Source: Owenia fusiformis
Taxonomy: Eukaryota; Annelida; Polychaeta; Sabellida; Oweniidae
Length of the DNA stretch: 51,807 bases
NCBI GenBank assembly: GCA_903813345.2
Contig: CAIIXF020000803.1
Span: 1 to 51,807, forward strand
Direction of reading: 5' to 3'
In this document: in pieces, positions 21,679-33,614 of the stretch
Position numbering within the stretch: position 1 is the stretch's first letter
Layout of the letters: every line of letters begins with the position of its first letter
Notes under the pieces: model-generated
Databases searched by the model: none
Seen by the model: the letters and a program-made list of their open reading frames with translations, nothing else
Told to the model about the DNA's origin: nothing
Made by a program: the position numbers and the translations under genes

Positions 21679-24243
21679 ATTGTATTGTATTGTATTGTAT
21701 TGTATAGTTTTGTATTGTTTTGTATTGTATTGTATTTCGTTGACCAGTACTTACTCAGTAATGATTCAGTTTTAAAGTTGACTTCAAGTACTACTCCAGA
21801 TCTAAATTTTGAAGGTCTGAAGTTTTGTGTTCATTTTAGCTACAGTTGTAGATTGAAGGGTCTTTTCTTTTGGGTTTTCATGTTAAAATTGTGGGCTTAG
21901 TTTCGGGGTTTCTTTCTTTTTAATTTAACCATCGCTGATCTTTCCTTAAATGTACTTTCAGGTGCAGTCCTCTTGCCTTGGAGAGAACAAAAAGAACCAC
22001 AAAGGGAAAACCACAGAGAATCTACAATTTGTGCTACCTATCTGCAGCATTTGTATCTACATACCTCTTGCCTTGGAGAGAACAAAAAGAAACACAAAAG
22101 GAAAACCACAGAGAATCTGCAATTTGTGCTACCTATCTGCAGCATTTATATCTACATACCATCTTGTTAAAGGTACTGTAACACATAATCAGTTCCCATT
22201 GTTGGCACATGTATGTTTGGCAAACATTTTTTCTAAGAAATACACTAAATGATGACTGCCTTGATTTCACTTAATGTACAGATGTACCATGAAGCCATGT
22301 TTTATTATTTTCACATGTGGTCTGTGTTATTAAAGAATATACATATGCTCAACTATTCCATTCTTCCTACAGAGTTACATCTGCCCAAGCAGTTAGTTGA
22401 CTTGATGATATAAATCTTGAGCCGGGAGGGGTAAAAGTTGCATCATTGTATTTTTCATTTTCTTATCTTGTATCTTTCAGGTACAACTATGAGAGAGATG
22501 CAGCAAACACACCAAGTTAGGGCGACAGCTGGATCAGTCTTTCGACATCTTTGAGCCATTGGGTCTGGTCCACGTAAACAGTATCATGGGCGAGAGGTGT
22601 TCGTGTTCCTGTCACCAAAGCACCAAAGTAAGTACTTTTTTCTATTCAATTATTACAACAGTTTAGTTCCTCTGTTTTCAGGTTCCCTTTCAGCTTGGAG
22701 ATGAGGAGCCCGATGATCAACGACACAACCGAGACAACAGCTGCGTTCCTGCTGACTAAGTTAAGTATTCCTTCCTGGTTTTGCATAGGGATGGGGGGGC
22801 GCCTCCCAGTTTGATATTTACTTGTGGACTTTTGTTGGCCAACCCATATTTTTGGTGGAGAAACTTGGACTCTGAGGTAAAGTGGGAGGGGGTTGGTTGG
22901 GTTTCCGGGGGATAGAGTTCATGTTTCAAAATCAAAAATATGGAAGTCTACTGGTTTATATCAAATTGGGAGAAATAAATTTTATCTTTTGTAATATTCT
23001 GTAAATTTCTAGTAGTGTAGTGTAAAGTATAATGTAAAGTTTTATTTAAAGTTTTTATGTAAAGTTTTATGTTAAATGACAACTACTACAACATGTTTTA
23101 TCTATTTGTAGCACAGATGGTGAAGTCCCTGCGAAAAAACGGTCCTGTTGGAATCACATTTTTTCCACGAGGGGACTAGGTCAAGTTTCCAGGACTTACA
23201 GTAGATGTCGCATTTTGACCAGTTTTATCTCTTGCAATCAGTTGCATCCCATTAGAAGGGGGGGAACTCCCAGTACTATTCCAGTTTTCCTGCGGAAAGA
23301 CAGTCCTGTTGAAATCACATTTGTCTCCATTAGGGAACTAGGTTGAGTTTCAAGGACTAACCGTAGATGTCTCTTTTGACCAGTTTTTATCTCTTGCAAT
23401 CAGTTGCATCCCATTAGCAGGGGGGGGGGGCTCACATTACTTATCCAGTTTTCGTGCGGAAAGACGGTCCAGTTGAAATCACATTTGTCTCCATTAGGGG
23501 ACTAGGTTGAGTTTCCAGGACTTACCGTAGATGTCGCTCTGACCAGTTTTTTTCTCTCTTGCAATCAGTTGCATCCCATTAGCAGGGGGGGGGGACTCCC
23601 AGTACTATTCCAGTTTTCCTGTGGAAAGACAGTCCTGTTGAAATCACATTTGTCTCCATTAGGGGACTAGGTTGAGTTTCAAGGACTTACAGTAGATGTC
23701 GCATTTTGACCAGTTCTATCTCTTGCAATCAGTTGCATCCCATTAGCAGGGGGGGGGACTCCCAGTAGTATTCCAGTTTTCCTGCGGAAAGACAGTCCAC
23801 TTGAAATCACATTTGTCTCCATTAGGGGACTAGGTTGAGTTTCAAGGACTTACCGTAGATGTCGCTTTTGACCAGTTTTTATCTCTTGCAATCAGTAGCA
23901 TCCCATTAGCAGGGGGCTGCTCCCAGTACTATTCCAGTTTTTCTTGGGGGGGATGTCAAACAACCAGACAACCAACCAACCAACCAACTTACCGTACATC
24001 CAACCGACCAACCAATGACCCAATAGGCTTAATCTATTAACTAACTTACTTACTAACCAACCAACTAACCAACCAGACAACCACCAGACCACCCAATAGG
24101 TTAAAACTAACCAACCAACTAACTAATTAATCAACCAACTAACCAACACTCCATCAAACGAACCAAACAACCAACGAACCAAACAACCAACGAACCAGAC
24201 AAGCAACGAACCAGATGACCAAGATCATGGATCTAGTGCTTAG
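21679..24243 (+). repeat. Macrosatellite unit 6
   Basis: 2565 bp. It lacks about 90 bp after AATCAGTTC at 22195, which shortens the 121-codon frame to 100 codons. It shares the segment-C variants of unit 4. Confidence 0.85.
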
Positions 24244-24810
24244 TATTGTATTGTTTTGTATTGTATTGTATAGTTTTGTATTGTATTGTATTGTATTTCG
24301 TTGACCAGTACTTACTCAGTAATGATTCAATTTTAAAGTTGACTTCAAGTACTACTCCAGATCTAAATTTTGAAGGTCTGAAGTCTTGTGTTCATTTTAG
24401 CTACAGTTGTAGATTGAAGAGTCTTTTCTTTTGGGTTTTCATGTTAAAATTGTGGGCTTAGTTTCGGGGTTTCTTTCTTTTTAATTGAACCATCGCTGAT
24501 CTTTTCCTTAAATGTACTTTCAGGTGCAGTCCTCTTTCCTTGGAGAGAACAAAAAGAACCACAAAGGGAAAACCACAGAGAATGTACAATTTGTGCTACC
24601 TATCTGCAGCATTTGTATCTACATACCTCTTGCCTTGGAGAGACCAAAAAGAAACACAAAAGGAAAACCACAGAGAATCTGCAATTTGTGCTACCTATCT
24701 GCAGCATTTATATCTACATACCATCTTGTTAAAGGTACTGCAACACATATACATATGCTCAACTATTCCATTCTTCCTACAGAGTTACATCTGCCCAAGC
24801 AGTTAGTTGA
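24244..24810 (+). repeat. Macrosatellite unit 7, truncated
   Basis: It has the TATTG tract and segment A, then skips most of the A-B spacer (ACACATATACATATG junction near 24745), keeps the start of segment B and stops inside it at GTTGAC. The right edge of the array is therefore within segment B. Confidence 0.85.
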
Positions 24811-24955
24811 CATATATTTTCTCTTATACCATATACCATATTTTTTACACCTCTTATAGCATATACGATAAAATTTGGCCCCTCTTATACAATATACAAT
24901 TAATTTTCACCCTCTTATACGATATACAATATCCCTATACCCCCCCCCCCCCATC
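24811..24955. repeat. AT-rich short tandem repeat plus C-run
   Basis: About four copies of a ~36-bp unit built on CCTCTTATACNATATACNAT, ending in a C-run of about 14. It abuts the broken edge of the macrosatellite. Confidence 0.75.
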
Positions 24956-25029
24956 TGAAAAATGACCATTTTAGTGAGATGGGTATATTTACTTGTTTCT
25001 TTTAAGGAAAAAAAGTCAAATCATTGCTG

Positions 25030-25770
25030 ACTTTTTTTAAGTACTTTCAGGTCATAACAATTTCTACCCTGGTTGTGGTCTTTCAAAGTGGATCAATGAT
25101 TTGGGTCAGTTGTTTGCAGTGTATGTATCTACAAAGCATATTGCTACTGCCTGTACTAATAGGTGTGTGCAACTAAAGTGGGAACAACAGGAATGTTACA
25201 CCCACACAAATAAGGGTAGCTATAGTGTAGAGCCAATATGGAGATAATACATGTATGTATGTTGGCTTTACATATCAAAAAATGAATCAAACTATTCATT
25301 ATATTTGGCTTGGGGGTGGGGGGTAATTCAATATTCAACAACATAATTTTAATTCATGTTCTGAAAATATATAGACCACAATTCACTTCTACAAATTAAT
25401 AAAAAGTGAATAAAACTATTCATTATATTGGGCCTGGGGTTGGGGGGTAATTCAATATTCAAAAACATAATTTTAATTCATGTTCTGAAAATATATAGAC
25501 CACAATTCACTTCTACAAAGATACTTCTGTTCAGGCAGTTAGTTGATTTGATGATGTAAATCTTGAGCCAGGAGGGGTGAAAGGCCATGAGAGATTTACT
25601 AGAATCAATAAAAGGAATGTCTTGCATTCCCTCCTCCGCCTGTTAAGTGGCTCAATCATTTTGGCATTGTAACAACAAATCAAAATTTAAATCATTGCTG
25701 ACTTCCTATTTTATATGTACTTACAGATGCACTCCTCTTACCCTGGAGGTAAAAACTTCTACCCTTTACT
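25030..25770 (+). repeat. Diverged relative of the macrosatellite unit
   Basis: 25530-25580 matches segment B (GGCAGTTAGTTGATTTGATG, then AAATCTTGAGCCAGGAGGGG). 25700-25752 matches the acceptor side of segment A (GCTGACTTCC...TACTTACAG, then TGCACTCCTCTTACCCTGGA). Another CTTTCAG-type match is at 25030-25055. The order differs from the array and identity is much lower, so this is an old copy or the source locus. Confidence 0.65.
25277..25522. repeat. Tandem duplication, ~123-bp unit, two copies
   Basis: The two copies share AAACTATTCATTATATT, GGGGGGTAATTCAATATTCA, ACATAATTTTAATTCATG and TATATAGACCACAATTCACT, with only a few differences. Confidence 0.9.
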
Positions 25771-25809
25771 AGATGTTTCAAATCGTACCTACAATAAGCA
25801 CCTTGTGTC

Positions 25810-26445
25810 TGAAGAGAACAACATTATCAAAGTCTCTTGTGGTACCACTAATAACACCTGACTGTAATGATGATGAAACTTACTTATCGACTGCTTTTAC
25901 ATATTGTGCGCAATCATTACCTTGGAGAGAACAACATTATCATACTCTCTTGTGGCACCACTAATACCTTTATAACCTAGACTACAATGGTGATGGAACT
26001 TAGTAAAATTGTGTTTTATCCTTATCTTCGAGAGAACAACATTATCATACTATGTTGTGGCAACACTAATGCCTTTATAACCTAGACTACAATGGTGGTG
26101 GAACTTAGTAAAATTGTGTGTTATCCTTTCCTTCGAGAGAACAACATTATCATACTCTGTTGTGGCAACACTAATGACTCTGTCACCAGTCTGTAATGAT
26201 GGAACTTAGTTATGGACTGCTATTACGTATTGTGTACATACCTTACCTTGGAGAGAACAGCTTCATCATATCCTGTTCACTGTTACCCAGACTGTATGGA
26301 TGATGGAACTTAGTTAATGTCTGTCATTACATATTCTATGCAATTTGGAGAAAACAACATTATCATACTCTTCTGTGGCACCACTAATGACTTACCACGC
26401 TGTAATGATGGTGGAACTTAGTTATGGACTGCAATTTTCTATTCT
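25810..26445. repeat. ~107-bp tandem array, six copies
   Basis: Copies begin near 25815, 25920, 26027, 26131, 26243 and 26344 with CTTGGAGAGAACAACATTAT and continue CATACTCTTGTGGCACCACT and TGATGGAACTTAGT. The CCTTGGAGAGAACAA start is the same motif that opens each 95-bp repeat of macrosatellite segment A, suggesting a common origin. Confidence 0.8.
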
Positions 26446-26496
26446 GTGTTGGACAAATTATGATCTAACATATAATTGCCATGAACTACATGCATT

Positions 26497-26522
26497 GTAT
26501 ATATATATATATATATATATAC
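26497..26522. repeat. (AT)n microsatellite
   Basis: Uninterrupted TA dinucleotides. Confidence 0.9.
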
Positions 26523-27559
26523 AAACATGTGTACAAAAATCATGATTTAATATTGACCACTGTACTTTTGTTTACTATTTTTTAATATATGTAAAACGAA
26601 AATATTCTGACTTGCTTCAGTTTTTTCTAGTGTAATTTTATGATATGTCCATCAAATAATGAAATGACTGGCAAACCAATGTCCACTAGTATTGAAGACT
26701 CAATCTGTCAATAGATGGGATAAAATCTGTAGCCATATAAATATTTTTCCATTTTTGAAAATCTATTATCTGATCTGATATTGAACCCATATTGGAACAG
26801 AAATAAGATTTAAGTGATTGATGAAGTTTCTGTTTTTATCAATTGAACACTATTGATGCAATATTTCTAATAGAGCTATATTGAATGTTGATACAGTAAA
26901 ACCTTTTTCTGGAATCTGGAAACATGTCTCTCAAGTAAACTCATGTTATTGACTCCTATATGAAATTTCCTCTGTAATGAACACTTCAGTACAATGAACT
27001 CTTTGAATTAGATTACTATCAGATTACTATATTTAGTAATTTACATCAATGAACATTTTTTGTGACTCTGATGTTAATTATGTACATGTTTTACTGTTAA
27101 AAGATGGCATAAGAGGTTTTGGTGAAGCAAGATTACTGTTTATGATATGGAAAAAAAGAAAAGGGTCCCTTTATTTATTGATTCATCAATATATTCAATT
27201 GGCATGCAACTAGATGACAATGCTGGAATGCCTATTATGATTTCACATTTAAAGTCTGATACCTTAGAGAATAAATTTTTGAAGTTTTAAAGATGTGTTG
27301 TGTCAATTAGGATTTACCATGACAGAGTTGAATATGGAAAAATAAATGCAAATAAATGTTAGTGCAACAGAACTCGAATATGGCATCAAATAGATAAAAA
27401 AAGTTTTTAATAGTTATAATTCAAATCTCATTAAGACTGACTAGACTTCAACAAGGTTCCAAATCTATGTAGCAAACCGTCCATAGTGATCAAATGAAAC
27501 AAAGATAAAAAAAATATGTTTCAATGAGTTCCTTAGTTGTTTGTACCAAATTACCACTG
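26523..27559. other. Intergenic, no gene seen
   Basis: AT-rich, no long open frame and no strong repeat. Confidence 0.6.
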
Positions 27560-27920
27560 TCTAAGAGATCCATAATTGCCAGCTCCAAATCATCACTGTA
27601 TATGTCCGTGAGATCCATAGTTGTCAGCTCCAAATCATCACTGTATAGGTCCATGAGATCCATAGCTCTCAGCTTTCAATGATCACTGAATATGTCTATG
27701 ATATCCAGTTTCAATGATCACTGTACATGACTATGATATCCGTAGTTGTCAGCTCCAAATCATCACTGTATATGTCCATGAGATCCATAGTTGTTAGCTC
27801 CGAAATATCACTTTGTGTACATACAGTATCTATGGCACTCATGGATGTCATACTCAAATAGACGCTGAAAATGTCCATGAGATCCAGTTGTCAGCCACCA
27901 ATGATCATGGAGTATATTTA
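27560..27920. repeat. Minisatellite, ~45-bp unit (short form of the 76-bp family)
   Basis: Repeats of CATCACTGTATATGTCCATG and AGATCCATAGTTGTCAGCTC. The same words occur in the 76-bp units at 28318-28860 and 36965-39990, which add a second half. Confidence 0.8.
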
Positions 27921-28317
27921 AGGACTGTGTAAGAAGGCTTGGCTCATAGGGTTCTATCTCTATTATTTCCTAACAAAAAATTCAAAGCACAAAAAGTGAT
28001 CAAAATATCAATTCCAATCTTAGTATTCCAATAACAGTATAAACAGTTATAGTCAGACACTAACAACATTTTTAAAGGTCAAGGTCTCTGCGATATCAAC
28101 CATTCTCCTTGCAGTTCATTTCTGCTAACTTTGCCATAATACAAGAAATCAGCACTGAACACATTGCTTAGAGATTAAAATAGTGCGTTGGAATTCTGGG
28201 AGCCAATCCTCCTTGAAGTATGAATATGAGAATGATACCTCTGGTGTGTTTGAGGGTGTACACCTGTTCCCTTAAGTCAGATTAGCTGATTTAAGAAGCT
28301 TTATCGTCTGTCATTGA
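27921..28317. other. Intergenic, no gene seen
   Basis: Unique-looking sequence between two arrays of the same family. Confidence 0.5.
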
Positions 28318-28860
28318 CATCCATGTGACAGCTCCTGTATGTGTCCATGAGATCCATAGTTGTCAGCTTCCAATGGTCACTGAATATATCTATGAGATTC
28401 ATGTTAGCTCCTGTATCTGTCCATGAAATCCATAGTTGTCAGCTTCAAAATGGTCACTGAATATATCTATGAGATTCATGTTAGCTCCTGTATGTGTCCA
28501 TGAGATCTATAGGTGTCAGCTTCCAACAGTCACTGAATATTATGATATCCATAGTTGTCAGCTTCCAATGGTCACTAAATATACCTATGAGATCCATGTC
28601 TGCTCCTGTATGTGTCCATGAGATCCATAGGTGTCAGCTTCCAATGGTCACTGAATATGTCTATGAGATTCATGTTAGCACCTGTATGTGTCTATGAGAT
28701 CCATAGTTGTCAGCTTTCAATGGTCACTTAATATATCTATGAGATCCAGGTCAGCTCCTGCATGTGTCTATGAGATCCATAGTTGTCAGCTTCCAATGAT
28801 CACTGAATACTATCACTATGAAATCCATATAGGCTTATGTACATTATGTGTCTATGAGGC
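28318..28860. repeat. Minisatellite, 76-bp unit, block 1 (~7 copies)
   Basis: The unit is built from TCCATGAGATCCATAGTTGT, CAGCTTCCAATGGTCACTGA, ATATATCTATGAGATTCATG and TTAGCTCCTGTATCTG. 76 is not a multiple of 3, so short open frames appear in all phases. These are not genes. Confidence 0.92.
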
Positions 28861-29785
28861 ATCACATCGCATCGTACCGCAAATCTGTATACCTACACCA
28901 TATTTTTGATGTGAAAAGGATTGTAATGGAAGATGTATGATAAGAGTAGAACAGTGTGATAATATAAGTTATTGTTGAAAATCATCTTCATTTTACCAGG
29001 AAGATCAGGCAAGAAATAGCAACAGAATACTAGATAGCATGGGCGTCATCAAGGAATGGTTATTCAAAACTCCAAACAGCGTCAAATCAAAGCCCAGGAC
29101 GAGCATCTAGGTTAATGAAACAGATTGGCATGTAGCTTCAGTTAGATCTCAAAATTTCAGGGACTAAGAAGTAATATATTATCACTGTATCATATCATAC
29201 CATAGCGTACCTTCAGGTACATGTTATTAGTCTGCTAAAATGTCACTTATTAATTATTAAAATTCAATGTGTTCCATTTAAATTCCCAGGCCTTGAATGA
29301 TTTATTCAATTCTAGAACAAATGGCGATGGCTTTCCAATGGTGTGCGAAATGTGTGGGTACGTACCTATGTCATATCATAACAAAGGGCTGTACGTAATA
29401 TTGTCAGTTCGCGAAGATATTCCATCATCCATTTCATAATTTAATGCGTTACATCTGATTTCAGTTCGATTTACCGTATTTTCAACATTTCTATCCCAAT
29501 TCTCTGCTTTCGAAAATGGATCATTGAACCTATGCTGGAAGACATGGAATAAGAGTTGAAATGTGACAACTTTTTATTAAATGGCTTCCATTTTCGAAGA
29601 CACTTCTAAACCAGACGTCCTTTTGTTATTACGCGTATTCCTATATGAAGATCTCATAAAATCTGACGATAAAACAAAATTTCCAAAGCTATATGAAAAA
29701 CACCTACACGTGCGTCTGTAGAAATTCCAATAATAATATGTAGTTTTAAAAGTGTATGCGCACAGTTTGTAATTTCTGGCTAAAA
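28861..29785. other. Intergenic, no gene seen
   Basis: AT-rich. A small inverted repeat TCGAAAATGGA/TCCATTTTCGA lies at 29510-29520 and 29588-29598. Confidence 0.5.
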
Positions 29786-29881
29786 TAGGCGCGCAGTTTG
29801 AGGTTTATTTCTTTTTAATCTCCTGATTATCTGTTTTATTTTGAAATATTTTGAATTATACATGATAAATGCGTAAGGAAT

Positions 29882-30148
29882 TAAATATAAAACGAGTCTA
29901 AAGTGTTTGTCACTTATTGCTAGATCGATTTACGTATAAATTCCCGTTAAATCAGTGACGAAAATGCCATTAATCTGCTTATGTTTTAAAACTTAGATTC
30001 ATTTGCACATAGTTTTTGCTATTATTTGCAAGATTCGTACATTCGCCACAGAATGAACGCATTGAACAAGAAAACAATGCAGGATAAATGTCTTTAAATT
30101 ACGTTTCAAAATTCAGACTCCAACTTAAATGATGCAATGTTGTTAGGC
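29882..30148. repeat. 267-bp direct repeat, copy 1
   Basis: By eye identical to 30356-30622 (starts TAAATATAAAACGAGTCTAA, ends GCAATGTTGTTAGGC). The copies are separated by 207 bp. Identity without visible change means a very recent event or gene conversion. Confidence 0.92.
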
Positions 30149-30355
30149 TTTTTAAGACATTAAGCCCCTACTTTAACTAACATTCCTAATCCATGTTAAA
30201 GCCAAGCTTTTCCAGAATATCTTCAATCAATCCTCAACCCCTGTTAAAGACTCATTTTACAGGGTGTCTACACCGGGGCCTACCCCTTGAACTTCGTTAA
30301 AATCCTACTTTTGAAGGTAACATACCCCTTCAACCTCCCTTCAAAACCCTACTTG

Positions 30356-30622
30356 TAAATATAAAACGAGTCTAAAGTGTTTGTCACTTATTGCTAGATC
30401 GATTTACGTATAAATTCCCGTTAAATCAGTGACGAAAATGCCATTAATCTGCTTATGTTTTAAAACTTAGATTCATTTGCACATAGTTTTTGCTATTATT
30501 TGCAAGATTCGTACATTCGCCACAGAATGAACGCATTGAACAAGAAAACAATGCAGGATAAATGTCTTTAAATTACGTTTCAAAATTCAGACTCCAACTT
30601 AAATGATGCAATGTTGTTAGGC
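30356..30622. repeat. 267-bp direct repeat, copy 2
   Basis: Second copy. It runs directly into a hairpin, CGCAGTTTGT/ACAAACTGCG (30624-30650). Confidence 0.92.
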
Positions 30623-30839
30623 ACGCAGTTTGTGATCGAAACAAACTGCGCGCCTAAGTAGGCGCGCAGCTTGACATGGGCACCGTGTAACTGTGTCTAG
30701 GTGATCTTCAGTCAGTGACAGTTGTAGAGAAAAGTTGCAACTTTAAAAAGAAAAATAAATTAAAAAGAAAAAAGACACTATCTAGTTGCAACTGGTGATG
30801 TTTTCCATGGAAAGCCGTGAGCACGTTTTGCAAACTATC

Positions 30840-31505
30840 TCTGGACTCTCTCTCTCTGGACGGCAGAGGGGGGGGGGGTGCGATGAGTGCGAAGGCACCC
30901 CCCCCCCCCCCAAAAAAAAAGCTTATAAAAATATAACCATTAGATAGAAGAAATGAGCTTTCAATTTCTTTATTTGAAGTTTCAATCTCATTTTTGAAGA
31001 ATTTTGAAAGATGCATCAATTTTTGTAAAATTCAAAATAAATCTTAACATTTTTTGGGCTCGCTTAATAAGTTATGCCACGATCGCACATCATGACATCT
31101 CATTTCTTCTCAGTCCTGAGATGATGTTTCAGGTGAAACAGAAAGATGCTATGAGTTTCAGAATGGGATCGCACCACATGGGGAGTAGCTTCCAGAAAGA
31201 TTAGAATAGGGTGGATGGGGTAGCCTTGCCCAAGTCGTATCTTTTTCCTATCTTGATTTCTATTATTCAAGATCAGATAAGTAAAAAATACCGACTTGGA
31301 AAAGGCTAAGGATGGGGGTGCAAGAAGGTATCCCGGCATAAATAATGTCAGATCAACATCCTAGATATAGTGATATCTGGACACCCCCTCCCCCATCTAA
31401 CGGCCCTGAGATTCAAAGAGCTCTTTGAAAGTGTCCAAAAAATGATGAAAACTGCATGTTGAAATTTTGGCCAGTAACAGTTCCAGCCCCCCCCCCCCCC
31501 CCCAT
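30840..31505. repeat. Dispersed repeat with poly-C/poly-G tracts
   Basis: G- and C-runs of 9-18 bases at about 30868, 30897 and 31486 border sequence that recurs at 35640-35835 (TTTTTGTAAAATTCAAAATA shared at 31021 and 35718, GCGATCGCACCCC-type ends). Another part (GATGAAAACTGCATGTTGAA, TTTTGGCCAG) is shared with 8090-8135 and 34820-34870. Probably a family of non-autonomous elements. Confidence 0.6.
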
Positions 31506-33600
31506 GTACCCTTGGCTCTTACCATGGACATGGAGGAAATTTAGGAGTCATTTTCAAATGCCCGATTACAAGATTACAGTGATTTATTTCCGCCCTTACA
31601 TAACAGTGTTGTTGGTGGGCAGAGGAAATCGAGTATGTATTGATCTAGTTAATTAGTGATTACAGAGAGATTAAAGGAAAAGTGACTTGAAAGTGAATTC
31701 TCAAAATTGAGAATTCTGATTGTAATCAAAACTATATGAATTGATACTAATCGCACGGACATGGACTAGTATTTTGAATCATTTCATATCCTATCCAAAA
31801 GCATGTGAACTCAAATGATCGAGCTACATTATTTATTGACACTTAAATAAGGGACAATATTTTTTGTTACCTTTTATGTTAGTCTCAGATGTTGCTTGCA
31901 ATTTTTTTGAGTTTTTGAGGCGTACTTATGGCCACTTGTGTAATCATTAGAGTTTTTAATGCGCACTTTTGGTCTATATAGGACTGTCATTGAGGTACAT
32001 TCTAAAATTGTCTCAGTTTATCAGGTTTAGATTTGGTCATTTTGACTATGTATAATTGTTAAGTTTTAAGCGCAGTTTTGGTCTATATGCCACTGAACAG
32101 TCGTTCCGCAACGTTCCAAACAATTGAACATCCATTCTATCTTAAGATATCATTCATTCAGTTTTTCGAAGTAGCGAACGACACAACGAGATTCAAAAAC
32201 TTTTCAAAGTTGACCACCACCTCCCCACCTCCAATCCTTTTAAATGCTTTCTTTTGCCTTTATGATGTTTTCTCTTTACAATAGTAATTGTTGGCATTCA
32301 CACTCATTACTTCGTTCTAACCCCCAAGTAATTTCACACTCTCATTTTTCGGCAGTATTTTATGTCTAAATTACCCATCTTCCGTACTTTGCGGGAGATC
32401 TCTCCATGGGGCTATCTACCGCACTATTCGTCTTGGGAGTCAGGTCTTCGCGATCTACCAAGCATGGTCGGGAGTCAGATACCTCCAACCCATTTTCTAT
32501 CATGGGAGCTATCTACTGGGCATATTCGTTTGTCTGATCAGCAGCATGTGTACAGAAGTCAGATACCCCTCTTTACGTAATACTTCATTACGTAACGTCA
32601 TTAATTACCGTATTCTTGAACAAGAATGACTTTGAATGCCACTTTATACAATAGCGCGTATGATTAGCACCATATGCGCCCCAAGCCAAAGTAAATGTTA
32701 GGTTATTTTATTCTAGTTTTGTTTTATGTAAATATGATATCTGTATGACTTTATGAATCATAAACATGTATGTCACTATCTCTATTTGATTGTTATGTTA
32801 TTTATAAATGCTTATAATAGAAAACTTTAAGGAGATGATTTGGTCTACGCTACCCTTTGCATTCGATTGACTTAACTTCTTAAAAGAGAGCTTCGTCTTC
32901 GTAGTTTAACTAGACTCTGCACGCAGGGTAGGTCTACGCCATAACAAAACCTTTAAAAAGAGGCATACTATTGGTCTAGAGCTGAAAGTAAGGCGTATTA
33001 GAGGTCTACTTTTAGTTTACCCCTCAAAAACCTATCAAAACGTAATTTGAATAAATGAAGGTTTTATCCTCTTTATGGAACATTAGACCTTAATAACCCA
33101 GTTACCATATTCGGGTGGGGTACATCTTTTACTTTTTACATTTTATATTGATCATATTTTTGCCCTCCGGCTACTGGGCAAAGTCCGATTACTGGTACAG
33201 AGAAATAGAGCCCAATCTAGAAAATAAAAGATGGAATCATTACCCCCCCCCCCCCCCCCATACCTTCACTATAATTAAGTCGTTGGTGAGTTCGGGTGTT
33301 TTTCAAGTTTAAGTTTATGCTCAATCCAGATAACATCTTCTTTATAATAAAAATAAAAAGTACTTTTATGTAGATATATATCTCCGATATCTATACATTT
33401 CCTGTAAGATGTGGCAACGAAAATGAGGCAACAAGACTGGGCCTAATGCATTTCTAGTTATCTGTTTTCCTGTTTTGTTTGACACAGAGACATGTTTGAA
33501 ATGGGTAACCATTGCAATCGGTATGTTTCAAAGAGGCCTCGGGGGGAATGACGACCCATGAAACCCAGAACCTAGAAAATCATGTTTATAAATTATAGAT
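31506..33600. other. Intergenic, no gene seen
   Basis: It contains a perfect small palindrome at 31697-31718 (GAATTCTCAA/TTGAGAATTC), a faint duplication at 31950-32090 (TTTTGGTCTATAT) and a 17-base C-run near 33245. A segment at 32848-32890 (CTACCCTTTGCATTCGATTG, then CTTCTTAAAAG) recurs at 41777-41813. Short open frames such as 32362-32580 show no recognisable domain. Confidence 0.5.
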
Positions 33601-33614
33601 CAAGATATAATATT

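Larger units (their letters stand above)
9338..24810 (+). repeat. Macrosatellite: seven tandem units of ~2.65 kb
   Basis: Units start at the (TATTG)n tract and run head to tail at 9338, 11938, 14599, 16369, 19029, 21679 and 24244. Full units are 2565-2661 bp and mostly 97-99 percent alike by eye. Unit order inside: TATTG microsatellite; a segment with splice-type borders and a 95-bp internal duplication; three more splice-bordered segments; a 5-copy ~162-bp sub-repeat; an AACC-rich tract. Unit 3 lacks ~891 bp and unit 7 is cut off. The strand given is that of the splice signals. Confidence 0.93.
29786..30656. mobile_element. Possible non-autonomous TIR element with internal duplication
   Basis: TAGGCGCGCAGTTTG at 29786-29800 is exactly inverted at 30642-30656. 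A further direct copy of GTAGGCGCGCAG follows at 30659. The inside holds a 267-bp perfect direct repeat. No coding sequence. Target-site duplication not clear. Confidence 0.55.

Noticed and set aside
28436-28909. Open frames rich in 'MRSMSAPVCV' type peptides, also in 37862-40065
   Set aside because: Produced by the 76-bp minisatellite in shifting phases. No start context or conservation.
32362-32580. 72-codon plus-strand frame with protein-like composition
   Set aside because: No domain, no flanking splice or promoter signals; contains short repeated words (GGGAG.CAG, GGGAGCTATCTAC) suggesting repeat DNA.
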